DNA of 64,000 nucleotides from Cycas panzhihuaensis (lineage: Eukaryota; Cycadophyta): NCBI GenBank assembly GCA_023213395.1, contig CM041465.1, positions 42,849,741 through 42,913,740 on the forward strand, written 5' to 3'. Made by a program: the position numbers and the translations under genes. This document shows, in pieces, positions 53,868 through 64,000 of this stretch (within the stretch, counting starts at the first letter, position 1; each line of letters opens with the position of its first letter). The notes below the pieces were generated by a model. That model was not told where the DNA came from. It saw only the letters and a program-made list of their open reading frames with translations, and searched no databases.

Positions 53868-55062
53868 CTACTCGATATAAGGCTTGAGTCTGCTACCATT
53901 TACCCGAGTTGGTAGCAGAGGTCCGTCGTTCTCTCGAAGCTGCACCGATCCATTCTCAAAAATTCTTTCTGCGATGTATGGTCCCAACCATCGCATCTTG
54001 AGTTTCCCGGGGTGCGTTTTGAATTTGCTATCATACAACAACACTTGATCACCTTCGTCGAATTGGGGTTTCCGTAGATGGCGGTCGTGCCATGCTTTTT
54101 GTCGCCGCTTTTCGATATGTTGCAACCAGTTTGCTAGGTGTCGTTTCTCTTCCAGCCGCACTAAGTCTTCCAGTCGTTGTTCCAAAGATTGGAGGTCGTC
54201 TAATTGACACTGTATTGCCACTCGTAGGCTGGGTATCTCAAACTCTGTTGGAAGAATGGCTTCCGTGCCATATACAAGCTGGAATGGAGTCTGACCAATT
54301 GACCTTTTATATGTCGTACAAAATGCCCATAGTACGGAGGGTAACTTCTCGACCCAATCTGATCTGCCGATGTCGCATATCTTTCGCAAGCAGTTTTCGA
54401 TTATCTTGTTTGAGCTCTCTTCTTGGCCATTGGCTCTCGGGTAGTAGGGAGTTGATTTCCGATGGCTAATCATGAAGGCAGTTGTCAATGTTTCAATAGT
54501 CTGGTTGAGGAAGTGGGCACCTTGGTCACTGACGATCTCCAAGGGGCATCCAAATCGCGTAATTACTACCTCATTCAGAAATCTTGCTGTGCTTTCTGCA
54601 TCGGCTTTTCGTAATACGCGTGCTTCCACCCATTTTGTCGTATAATCGGTTGCCACCAGAATGTATCAAGCTTTCGATCTCCGCACCGCTGGTTTGATTG
54701 GCCCCACAAAGTCGAGCCCTCATCTTTCGAACGGTGCCAAAGGTAATATGGGATGTAATAGTTGGAAATCCTGTCGATTAGGTTTCCCCACGCGTTGGCA
54801 ATAATCACATGCTTGAATCCATTTTTTGACATCTTTGAACATTGATGGCCACCAGAATCCCGACGTCAAGATCTTCCGCCATGTGGCCAATTTTCCCATG
54901 TGGCCACCCGCAACTCCTTCATGTGCCTGGGACATGATCTGGTTTGTCTCATGCTGTCGAACACAACGTCGCGATACGTCATCTGGCCCCAATTTGTACA
55001 ACTCTCCGCTGATAAGTTGATACGGCTCCGCTTTTCTGATGAAATTTCTCTTCCCCGTACGA
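53868..55062 (-). pseudogene. G4 integrase, nearly open
   Basis: The HHCC domain (RCVRQHETNQIMSQAHEGVA … CDYCQRVGK) is in 55001-54720. A stop and frame change near 54720 precede the core. The core is open from 54656 to 53868: ATDYTTKWVEARVL, SDQGAHFLNQTIE (second Asp), NGQEESSNKIIEN (catalytic Glu kept; the preceding Ala reads Glu), WAFCTTYKRSIGQTPFQL, LGPYIAERIFENGSVQL (GPY-type) and the end RLKPYIE. The first Asp lies in GLDFVGPIK near 54715, in the other frame. No chromodomain follows. This is the best integrase copy in the window. Confidence 0.9.
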
Positions 55063-55134
55063 TCTAACTCACCGGCACTTCTCCGCCGCTAGATACTCCG
55101 TATTCCTCATACCACTGTTGGAACTGCTTCCACG

Positions 55135-56600
55135 CTAAATGAGTCGTCGAAAATCATCTGGTATCCCCGTGGCTTTCTCTCTGTTTTTGATTCTCGACAG
55201 CTGATCTGGAATGATGTGGGCTTTGCCGGGTTTCACAATGATTTTGAACGAAAATTCTTGAAACAACATTAACCATCTGCTGATTCTTCCTCGCATAATT
55301 GGTTTATTCACCAGATACATCAGCGCTTGGCGGTCAACGAAAAACAGGAATTGATTGGATAATAAATAATGTCGAAACTTTTGTAATGCATAGACCATGC
55401 CGAGTGCTTCCCTTTCTGTCGTCGTATAATTTTGCTCAGCTCTCGTAAGTTTCCGATTGGCGAAATAGATTGGATGATCTGTTTTATCATCGCTGGGTTG
55501 TGCTAATATGCATCCAATAGCGTATTATTCGTACGCATCCACATGTACGTGAAAAGTTTTCTTCCAATCTGGGAACCGCAGTATAGGCGCTGCTACAATG
55601 GCCTGTTTCAATGTTTCAAATGCTCGTTGCTGATCTTCTGTCCATGTCCATTCAATATTCTTTTTCAGCAATTCTTCCAGGGGTCCAGATATGTATGCAT
55701 ACCCCCTGATAAACTTTCTATAGTATCCCGTCAAACCCAGAAAACCTTTCAGCTGTTTTCTCGTAATCGGTGTCGGAAAGTGTAGAATGGCAGACACTTT
55801 TGCTGGATCGGTCAGCAATCCTTCTTTGCTGACTATATGCCCTAAGAGGTTTCCAAAGGGTACCAGAAATGTACACTTTTCTGGATTGAGACACAATTTA
55901 CTTTCTCAGCAGGTTTGTAACATTTCTCTCAAGTTTTCCATGTGATTTTTCATTAATCCATACGACGTCCAATCGTCTAGGAATACAACAACTTTTTCTC
56001 CAATAAAATTTTGAAAGATATTAATCACAATCCGCTGGAATGCCGCTGGTGCATTCGTAAGACCAAATGGCATCACTTTATAAGCGTACGTACCCCATTC
56101 TGTTACAAATGTCATTTTGCACGATCTTAGGGGCAATCACACTTGATTGTACCCACTAAATCCGTCTGTGAAGGAATAGGTCTCATTTCCCCCAACTGCT
56201 TCCAAAATATCCTCCGTAAAAGGTAACGGGAATGGATCATTTTTCGTCACCTTATTCAACTGTCTGTAATCCACACAGACGCGAATTTTCCCATTTTTCT
56301 TGGGAACCACTACTGCAGGGCTCACCCGATCAGTAGTCGATTTCAGATATATAACCTGCTTCCAACATTTTATCAAGTTCTGCTTTTACTTTCTCTTTGT
56401 ATTTTGGATTCATCCGGTAGGGTCTTTGTTTCACCGGTTTGGCGTCTTCCACTAGATCGATATGATGCATTCCTATCTCCGGAGGAATGCCTTTTAGGTC
56501 TTTATACGACCATGCGAATACATTACAGAATTCCTCGAATAACTGATGGGCTTCACTCTGGCTTGAGGATCCCAATAGTTTCCAATTCGAATGAGCTTAG
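55135..56600 (-). pseudogene. G4 reverse transcriptase and RNase H
   Basis: The minus strand reads CNVFAWSYKDLKGIPPEIG and PYRMNPKYKEKVKAELDKML (56575-56330). VCVDYRQLNKVTKNDPFPLPF and SFTDGFSGYNQV are in the next piece. [16 protein letters not shown] and the FLDD box are in 56136-55906. LGLTGYYRKFIRGYAYISGP and HVHVDAYE are in 55896-55525, where Glu-Tyr stand for the usual Ser-Gly after the RNase H Asp. YALQKFRHYLLSNQFLFFVD and HIIPDQLSRI are in 55398-55135. Four short breaks separate the pieces. FLDD replaces YVDD, as in G2. Confidence 0.88.
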
Positions 56601-56739
56601 GATTTTCTGGATTACCAACATTAATTTCTGTAGTTTTCAACCTTGTTATACCCACATCTTCTGCATTTCCGGTTTTGTGTCCCGGAGCGTCTTCTAGTTT
56701 TCTTTCTCAACAAAGGAATTCGTAAACTCTGCAGGATAA

Positions 56740-57450
56740 TTCATGATCTCTTCCTCTTCACTATGTATAGATTCTCGCTTTCACGATCTGTTAGATCGTT
56801 TCTAATTTTATGCTCATTATTCTAATATGTTTCAAGATTTTGTTTATTTCTTGGTTATCCAAGTATGCCTAAAGGTTTTATAAAGGATTTCTTTAGGTTT
56901 CCCCAAGTCATATCTAAATTTTGTTCCCTCCCTAGGAACCAGTCCTTTGCTACTCTCCCCAAGGTGTGGTAGAAATAGTTAGACCAATTCCGTTTAGGTA
57001 TACTTAAGGATCTCCATTTTTGTTTACAAACTCAGATATGTTTTCTAGGGTTATGACCTACGTAGAATATTGGAATAGTTGGTTGGGTTGGATGATCGAA
57101 TCGTATTCGAAACATCGTCTGTAATTCTTGCCAACTCCTAAGAGTGGCTTAGTGGGATAGGTACCAGTACCAAGCTTTCCCTCATAAGGTCAAGATTAGG
57201 TCTTGCTGCCATTGGGTTTTATCCCAATTCCCCTGATCTATCCAATACTCAACACAGTGCGTTAAATGGGTAGTCCCATATAACTGCTCCCCATAGAATG
57301 GTTTTACGTAGTTCCTAATATAGATTTGATAGTTTGTTTCCTCTGGGATAATGATTTTACTATCTAGACCAGACTCGCTAGAAGTACTTACCAGCAATCC
57401 TCCTTCCATTTCCCCAGTTTTGGCGCCAATGGTTGGAAGAGATTTATAGC
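56740..57450 (-). pseudogene. G4 two gag-like modules between protease and RT
   Basis: Module 1 is in 57409-57180 (YVKPFYGEQLYGTTHLTHCV, NWDKTQWQQDLILTL), then a stop and GKAWYWYLSH and ELQTMFRIRFDHP to about 57085. Module 2 follows (NYFYHTLGRVAKDWFLG, TWGNLKKSFIKP) to about 56860, with a frame change in its tail near 56850. It matches the same modules in G1 and G2, so the arrangement was present in their common ancestor. Confidence 0.65.
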
Positions 57451-58808
57451 TGGGTGGGTGTACCTCTAAGGAAGAGGGGGAAGGAATATTACTTCCTTCC
57501 TCAGGTTGTAATAAGGGGGGGGGGTAGGGAATCTACCTCAGGACCCACGCCTAAAGTAGATGGGATGTCGGGATTATTATTAACTACAAAAAAACTACGA
57601 AAATTACTAGGTAAACTAAGGGTTGGTTGGTCTAGGTTGTTACCAATTTTCAAATTATCGTTAGTCAGCATATATTCAAAAGAATTTGAATTATTATCAA
57701 TGTTTGTAGATACACATTTAGATAGCAAATTACATCTGTAAGAAGAAGAGTTTACTTCATATGCATCCCGAAGCCAAGAATCCACGAACCTCATGCCGTG
57801 TTCGTCATCCAAGAGTTGTATATTTCTCCGAGATCCGCTGGTTCTTCACCGGTGGTTATTCGATGTGGTGGGTTCTTACGCCATGTGGTAGATATGTTCT
57901 TCCCCAATGGAAGTAAATGTTGTGTCATTGCGTTACCGCTTGTCTTTGGATTCTTCATCTGGAATCACTTCAATCGAGCTTCTTCCCAGCATTGGCAATA
58001 CCACCTTGTTGTTGCTATCCGATAGAGTGAAGGTTACTTTTTCCCAGTTCTGAAGGCATTGTGTTTTATATGACCATGGCCTTCGCAACAGTGCTGGATA
58101 GGGTGTTGCTCCTCTCTCTATTTCCACAATCGTGAAGTCGATTCGCACCACTATCCTTGCCACGTCTACTTTGATATTGGCTAGTCTGCCCATAGGTCGT
58201 ACCAATAGTTCATTAGCCAATTTTAGCGAATAGGTCGCCGCTTCCAACTTCGGGCTTCCCAATCTACGCCATGTTGCAACTGGTAATACATTCACTGTTG
58301 CGCCTCCATCAACAATTACCCGTGGAAATGTTTCCCCCAAGACTGACATGGTTACCATCGGATCCATGTCAAATGATGGTATAATTTGCTTCCAACTCTT
58401 GGTAATTCCTTTTTGTAACACTCCTCCTTTGATCCACTCAATAACTTGGGACAGAGGAATAGTCAACTGTAACTGTTTCATCAAATTCTCCATCAATAAC
58501 AACATTCTGGGGATATCTTCAGCTGGCAATCCTTTAAAAAGCTCTTCCATTTGCACCATTTGGGCTTTTGTCTTAAGTTCTTCCGGTAGTTTTTCTTGCT
58601 CCTTTTGTTTATTCTTTCGTGCATATACGTATTTTGTTTCCGGTTTACCCATTGGTAATGTATTCTCCTCCCGGACTAGGCCATCTAACATTTGTTTTGC
58701 TTTTCTATACCGATCCATTTCTGTCAGTGGATCTGGATATCCTTCATCCAATTTCTCTTTCTGTTTGTTTTGTAATTTCACATTCTTGGTTTCTGGTACG
58801 ATTGTCAT
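57451..58808 (-). pseudogene. G4 protease region and acidic linker
   Basis: The minus strand is open from 58808 to 57933 (291 codons): NVKLQNKQKEKLDEGYPDP, EELFKGLPAEDIPRMLLL, VIEWIKGGVLQKGITKSW, then the protease core VIVDGGATVNVLPVATW (DGGA), RPMGRLANIKVDVARIVVRI and LLRRPWSYKTQCLQNWEK. A second piece, 57812-57501, carries the acidic linker (DDEHGMRFVDSWLRDAYEVN). It would cut the Gag-Pol precursor. The DGG site and position point to a Tat/Ogre-like protease. Confidence 0.82.
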
Positions 58809-60559
58809 CAGGTTGGTCGCTTTGGCTTTGGCTTTGCAATCCTCTGTTTTGTGGTCACTTAGGCCACACGATTCTGCATCTGACGGCCTTCGTATTCACC
58901 TCATTGGGCATTTTGATTTCCAAAGTGTAATCAGATGAGGCATCTCCCCATTGGCGGTTTCTTCCTCGAGGGTTCTGGTGCGCCCCTCGTTGTATACACA
59001 TTCTGAGGTGGGTTGCCTACCCTTCCCCGACCTCGTCCTCTGAATGCTTTTCCCCTGGGATTGTAGAAACAATCCCTAGTTGTATGTGTGTCAACTTCAC
59101 ATATATGGCACCACTTCTCTTGTTGGTGCATCGCACTGTTTTTTAAATTTAAATCACATTCCCTAGTGGTATGTGAGTTTTCTTCGCAAATGTGGCACCA
59201 CTTGGTTACCCTTCCAGTGTGCTCTTTCTTTTTGGGCGTTTCCTCTTCTTCACGGTTATTTCTGATTTTCAATCTAGCTACCTCTTTTCTTAGTGCCTCC
59301 AACTCTGATTCCTCTTTTGCTACCCCTACCTGGCAGAAGGGTCGGTTGTACTGGTTTTGCTTCAACTCTCTAATCTCGTCTTGTAACCTCAGCAGCAAGG
59401 AGTCTTGTCCTCCCGTTTGTGCGTCCATTTCCATTTCAAAGTCTAATGCTAGATCTTGAGCATTCTTGAATGATTTCAATGGATGAGCATGTATCATGGC
59501 TCGCAACTTCTCATTCAACCCTCTTACAAAGTAATTCTTCATATTATGATCTGTTATCGTCTCATTGATCATGCTCCCTACAATAATTTTCATTCGGCTA
59601 ATGTAAGTTAGGACAGATTCCCCCGGCCTCTGTCTGATCTCTCGTAGTGTGATTTCTACAGCTTCATTACTGCGAAATTTTTGAAATCTTTCTTCGAATG
59701 CTTTCTTAAGTTTCACCCATGGCTCATTCTTATTTATTTCCTTATACCATGCCAAGGGTACTCCTCTTAATGTACAGGCGAATCATGCTTTAATTTCGTC
59801 TTTGTCTGTAATCTTTTTTACATTAATAAGGCTCTGAAAGAGATATACATGCTTTGCTGCGTCTGAAGTATCATTAAAGATTAGTTTCCCAAAGTCTCTA
59901 TAGTCATCTATTTTGGGAGATTGTAACTGTCCCCCACCTGATGATGATTTTTCCTTTCCTCCCTCCTTTGGGGATGTACTGGGAGTGCCTACCGCTATAC
60001 TATTTTTTCCAAACAGCGGATTCTTGAATGGAGTTTTTATATGTATGGGTTCCACTACACCTGGAACTTGTATGGTCAATGGTGTTACCGTAATATAAGA
60101 TTGATCAGAACCCTTTCGCCGAATCTTCAAAAGTCGCCTCGTTAGCTTATTCTCCCAATATGTCGAGGGACCTTCCTTCGCCTTCTTATCGCTGTCACCT
60201 AGGTCCTTCGGGCTGTCCTCTGCTGGTATACTTCCCTCTGCTAAGATCTCTTGATATTTTTCGTCCACTTTTGGTTTGCCTTCAATCTCCGGGCTAAACA
60301 AATCATCTCTGATTGGGGCTGGTGTCAATATCATGCGTTCGCCGTGAGTTTCCTCCTTCTGAGGTGTCTGGGCTCCACTTGCCTCAGATCCTTCAACGGA
60401 CTATCCCTTAGTCTCGTTGTTTTGCGAACTTAACCTCCTCGCCCTTCTGAGTTTTGATTCTTTTGACCATCTTAGTGCCCTTTGTCTGTTGGTTTCCTTT
60501 TCCTTGGGTGAAGTATCCTTCTGGGGCTCTTCTGACCTTGAAGGCCTCTTAGGTGGCAT
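58809..60559 (-). pseudogene. G4 gag with CCHC knuckle array
   Basis: The ATG at 60559 (MPPKRPSRSEEP). There is a stop near 60400, then 60334-59783 open with GPSTYWENKLTRRL and VVEPIHIKTPFKNPLFG. A stop at 59783 interrupts DEIKA and the capsid core. It is then open 59755-58931: AWYKEINKNEPWVKLKKAFE, RPGESVLTYISRMKI, MKNYFVRGLNEKLRAMIHAH. Knuckles are CHICEENSHTTREC and CHICEVDTHTTRDC, an Arg/Gly patch, a decayed third (RCLI then stop), and a fourth with CGLSDHKTEDCK out of frame near 58840-58875. A coiled-coil-like segment (ESELEALRKEVARLKI) precedes the knuckles. Confidence 0.87.
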
Positions 60560-60682
60560 TGGAAGGTCCCACAGTGGTGGCTTAGTTACAGCCCGTCATC
60601 ACGACGGCAGCCAGGGTCCTCTGCCCTTTACACATACTTTTCTTTGAAACTCCTAGGGCTTTGTCCCTCCTCAGCGGACGTA

Positions 60683-60695
60683 GGCAACGGAACCA
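60683..60695 (-). other. G4 primer binding site (tRNA-Glu type)
   Basis: The minus strand reads TGGTTCCGTTGCC one base from the LTR, identical to G1. Confidence 0.78.
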
Positions 60696-60696
60696 A

Positions 60697-61524
60697 TGTT
60701 GACTTCGGCTGGTTTATTTTATTACACTTATGAGATATCCCACACTTGTCAAGGTTACACAACGCTATAGTCTAGTTCAGGATACTGTCAACATGGTCAT
60801 TCACATACATTCCACATATATTTCACATATAATTCATAGAATGGTACACAACAGTACAGAAATCAATACATACTCAGCAAATCATCATCACAACACCAAG
60901 AATACACCAACTTCCACGTAACTCTTCCTTTTATTAAGTCAACAGTTCATTTACACAGAGGCTAGAATGCATTCTTGCGCATTCCAAAGAAAGATACGCC
61001 TTTCTTCGTTACATATGCGTACTCGGTGGTACTTATCATACGATGATGCTCCAAATGGTCATCTGCGCATCGGCTCTTGCACCTTTGCATACCCGTGATA
61101 TCCGGCTCTCACCCTCACCAAGTGAATCAATCGTACCTCCTTAAGTACTCATGTTGGTACCTTTTGGCTGAAGGGTTATGACTGCCTATCATAACCGTAT
61201 TCCCTTCACCATGCGCACTTTCACTTAAACACTTGTTTAGCCTTAATTAATTCGTCCTTTGTGTCTGTACGTCCGTACGTACGTCTGGCACCTCAACAGG
61301 TCTTCACTGGTCCGCTTGAGTCGTGTGTACTGCTCGCTTGCCCATTCTCGCTGGTACGCATCCGTTATACGCACTGCCGTTCTAGGTATGCACCGCCATA
61401 CCTGCACGCCGGTTTTTCTCGCTTTTGCCTCGCATGCCTCCGTACGGTCCGTACCTGCACAACTCGGGTTATCTGACCTACCTCTGGTCCTCACACAGCC
61501 ATTGGATCACTTTTGACTCCAACA
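60697..61524 (-). repeat. G4 5' LTR
   Basis: Starts TGTTGACTTCGG and ends ACTCCAACA in plus orientation. The anticodon-arm complement is at 61103-61114 with one change. The U5 hairpin is partly decayed but keeps the loop ATAAGTGTAAT. Confidence 0.94.
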
Positions 61525-61529
61525 AATGC

Positions 61530-62380
61530 TACTTTGGATTTTGTTGTTGTTGTTGTTGTTGTTGTTGTCATATATCATTCTGTTTCTTTTTGTATTTCGG
61601 CTAGATGTGACCTATTTTGCCACAATAATGACAGATGATAGTCTTAGATTTGGTGGTGTTAACATAAAGATTACCAAATTTTTTCAAAAAAATTTGCTTG
61701 GGTTGAAATGGTTGTTTCCCTTTGTACTTTTTTGTGGAAGCAACTAATGTGCTTGCATCATTTTGCCGCGTGTAGATTTCTTCTTCTTGCAGCAATAAAC
61801 GCTCTAACTCATTGAAAGTTAGAATTGATAATGTGCCATTTCTCAAGATATTAGAGATGAGGCTGTTGTACTCTTTTGAAAGAGCATGAATGGTTGCAAT
61901 AACTGGCTTTTCATTTGAAGTTGGTTTCCAGGTGTTGTGAGCTGATTATTAATAGCTTTAACAGATGAGAGATAGGCCGCCATGGGTGCAATAAATTGTA
62001 AGTTGAATAACTTAGCTTTATACATGACTATTCTAGCATCATCTCTTTGATCATACAATGATACAATTATATCCCAAGCTTGTTTGGATGTGGTTGCAGT
62101 TTGTATATGATCAACATTATCATTAACAGATAAATGAATGAATGCAAGTGCAATTTCATTTTTAACTTTAAAAGCAACCAAAGCAACATGATTAACATGA
62201 ATAAGATTATTTTAATTTTCCAGATCTGGAGTTAGTTCAGGTTTGGCAATTATGTTAGAGACATAACCCTACAACTCATTCATGATTAATAAATATTTTG
62301 CTTGCTTTTTGCATGTTAAATAGTTTTTAGCAATAGTCAATTTAATTGTATTTGCATTAAACATCTGTGTTGCCATGATG
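61530..62380 (-). pseudogene. C3 gag (UBN2 type), broken
   Basis: The start, near 62376, reads MATQMFNANTIKL. It is followed by a stretch with KQAKYLLIMNELQGYVS, like the C2 gag. The piece 62181-61843 reads FKVKNEIALAFIHLSVNDNV, TSKQAWDIIVSLYDQRDDAR and MYKAKLFNLQFIAPMAAYLS. The piece 61846-61601 reads LTFNELERLLLQEEEIYTRQ and ends in a knuckle, CHYCGKIGHI. After it a stop appears and the last knuckle Cys reads Tyr. A (GTT)n run at 61537-61570 encodes a Gln/Asn-rich tail. The gene is not functional. Confidence 0.78.
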
Positions 62381-62390
62381 AAAGTTTGTA

Positions 62391-64000
62391 GCTGATAATG
62401 AGCTTAGAAACTTTTTGAGTTACGCTGCTTAAGTTCTATTCAATATCCCTAATTATTCAGTACTGGATTAAAAAGTATGTGGATCGAATGGAGGGTTTCA
62501 TTTGCAAGTTGTCCAACCTGATGACTGGATCAGTGTTGGTCAAGATTTTAGAATCAGTATAATTGAGGTAGGGTTGATCTTCATAGTGTATTGTGCTTTC
62601 CTTAGTGTTCATAGCACTGATAACACCTTTTTTGAGCTTGCCCACTTAACGTCTTAATTGTCGTGCACTGGCTATACGGCCAATTGGTTCCCTAGGGAAT
62701 GCACCAAGCTTAAGACTCCAATTTTGTGATTTTTAAAATTGATTACAAGTGGGTTGAGTTACTTAGTAAAAACACGTTTTGAAGCCCTTTTCAGGCTATT
62801 GAAATCTTTATTAATGTGGTACAAAAAAATACAACTTAGTTGCTAAAAAGTAAGAAAATGCAAAAATGGGGACTTTGAGAAGCAAACATGCAAAACCAAG
62901 AACACTTGGGATTGAAAAAATGATCCCAACATGCCAAAAGAAAATGATTATTTTATTGATTTGTTGTTTTCTTGATGCTTTGGAGTGATGCCTCACTTAA
63001 TTTAGGTCACTATGTAAGGAGCCCAATGAGTAAATACATTAAAACAATGTGATTTTCGGTTGAAAATAAGTCAAAAACTAGGTAATTAAATCCCCAAAAT
63101 TACATGCAATATTTTTTTTTTATGACTATTAGTGTGATTGACACACTAAAAAAGTCCTTACAAAGTGAAATTTAATGACCTAGGTCACCTTGCAGGGAGG
63201 CCAAAGTCATTTACAAAAGAATCTTCACTTAATGTGATAATTAAAGATCAAAAATTCACTTGCAATTTTTTTTAATGTCATTAGTGTGATTGTCACACTG
63301 AATGAATAATGAAATGAGTGATGTGGTGTTAAAAATAATATGAAAAGGAAAAGAGACTTTAGAAGCTTAAAGTTTGAACCAAAAGAATTGAAATATGAAT
63401 ATTTTTAAGATATTCCTAAATATATATCTTAATATTATAAAACAGTAGGCAAAAATCTTTTTTTTTATTTGTCTTGATTGACGGCGCAAACCTACGGGCG
63501 ACAGGGATAGAGGTGAATTTGTGGGCGAGAAATCCGCTTGAGATCATGAGAAAATTTCCTATCTTGATCATAATTTAGATCTCTACATCTCCTTTTGACT
63601 GTTTGTAGGGTTCTTGATGGTGAATGGAGGGCATGCTATTTACTTAGTACAACAATCTTTTGATGCTTGTTGGAGTTTTGTTTACCGCCATTTCATTAGT
63701 AGGAGCGCCAATGGGAGGAAGCCTTGGAAGCCACGAAGCTGACAATTGATGCAGGAAGCCAGTTGAGAGTGACAACACGAAGAAACCACATGTTACAAAC
63801 TCTTGAGAATTGCCACTCTATGGAAAAGCGGCTAGATTAAGAGAGCTACCAAGCGGGCACATGCGAGATAGGAGCAAGACGTCCAAGATATGGAGCCGCT
63901 TGCTCAGCTAGAGTTGACATAGAAAGAGAAAGCCAAATCACACTGTTTACGGAGCTACCAACTATGTGATGCACCACCAACGAAAGAGCGAGAGATAGAG
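62391..64000 (-). other. C3 5' leader, non-coding
   Basis: AT-rich sequence without a convincing frame. A block at 62590-62706 is shared with the C2 leader, including the palindrome TTCCCTAGGGAA at 62689-62700. Two similar local words, GTGTGATTG near 63130 and 63280, are minor repeats. Nothing else is recognised up to the window end. Confidence 0.6.

Larger units (their letters stand above)
51027..61524 (-). mobile_element. G4: complete gypsy element (10.5 kb), G family, best preserved copy
   Basis: Minus-strand element with LTRs of 815 and 828 bp. It is bounded by GATGC (51022-51026) and AATGC (61525-61529), a target duplication with one transition. It has the full internal order of the family. 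It contains fewer breaks than G1 and G2, notably in integrase (one open piece of 262 codons) and gag. It sits between the protease and gag of C3. Confidence 0.94.
61525..64000 (-). mobile_element. C3, right part: gag and long leader, runs off the window
   Basis: This continues C3 upstream of its protease. It holds gag (to about 62390) and then at least 1.6 kb of leader. The primer site and LTR were not found before the window ends. Confidence 0.75.

Noticed and set aside
57515-57527. Long G run as a regulatory or quadruplex site
   Set aside because: It is the reverse complement of a Pro-coding C run in the G4 protease-linker (PPPL), also seen in G1 and G2.
61537-61570. (GTT)n microsatellite as an independent repeat
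   Set aside because: It lies in the C3 gag just after the zinc knuckle and encodes the Gln/Asn-rich tail also seen in the related C2 gag.

Overview
This window is intergenic DNA of a land plant with a large, repeat-rich genome. No intact host gene, tRNA, rRNA or CRISPR array was found. Almost all of it is LTR retrotransposons, nested up to three or four levels deep and mostly decayed. The evidence for a plant is Ty1/copia elements with UBN2-type gag and Met-tRNA primer sites, a chromodomain Ty3/gypsy element, and OTA (Athila/Tat)-like gypsy elements. The depth of nesting, the divergence between LTR pairs and the shortage of genes fit a gymnosperm or another slowly purging giant genome. That last point is inference; the species cannot be told from the sequence.

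Layout, left to right. (1) Copia element C1, minus strand, runs off the left edge and ends in a 188 bp LTR (1812-1999). It sits in the LTR of an ancient gypsy copy, G0, whose pieces lie at 2000-2618, 13006-13085 and 20827-21137. (2) G0 is interrupted by G1 (2619-13005, plus, TSD GTAGT) and by copia C2 (13086-20826, minus). (3) Next comes a non-autonomous gypsy element, R (21138-34268, plus, 474 bp LTRs), split by the full-length G2 (21696-32261, plus, TSD ATGAG). (4) A 267 bp LTR with a Met primer site (34707-34973) and a solo LTR of the G family (35920-36791, TSD CTAGA) follow. (5) C4, a long LTR element without coding sequence (36862-48063, TSD GAAAA), holds the chromovirus G3 in its right LTR (41192-47752, TSD TATTT). 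G3 is itself split by a second solo G-family LTR (42612-43421, TSD TTGCT). (6) A decayed multi-exon fragment of a cellular gene lies at 48948-49740. (7) Copia C3, minus strand, runs from 49741 beyond the right edge and is split by G4 (51027-61524, minus, TSD GATGC/AATGC).

The most interesting content is the G family (G0, G1, G2, G4 and two solo LTRs). Its layout is: LTR of about 830 bp; tRNA-Glu primer site; gag with four CCHC knuckles; protease with a DGGA site; two further gag-like modules between protease and reverse transcriptase; RT with FLDD, RNase H and integrase with a GPY-type tail; an array of about 68 bp GTAC-palindrome units; an extra acidic coiled-coil ORF (ORF-X); a conserved hairpin; and the 3' LTR. 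The LTRs also carry a 13-14 nt complement to the anticodon arm of the same tRNA-Glu that primes the element, and a hairpin with compensatory changes just upstream of the primer site. Together these suggest an undescribed or little-described gypsy lineage with an elaborate RNA leader. All three long copies are broken by stops and frameshifts.
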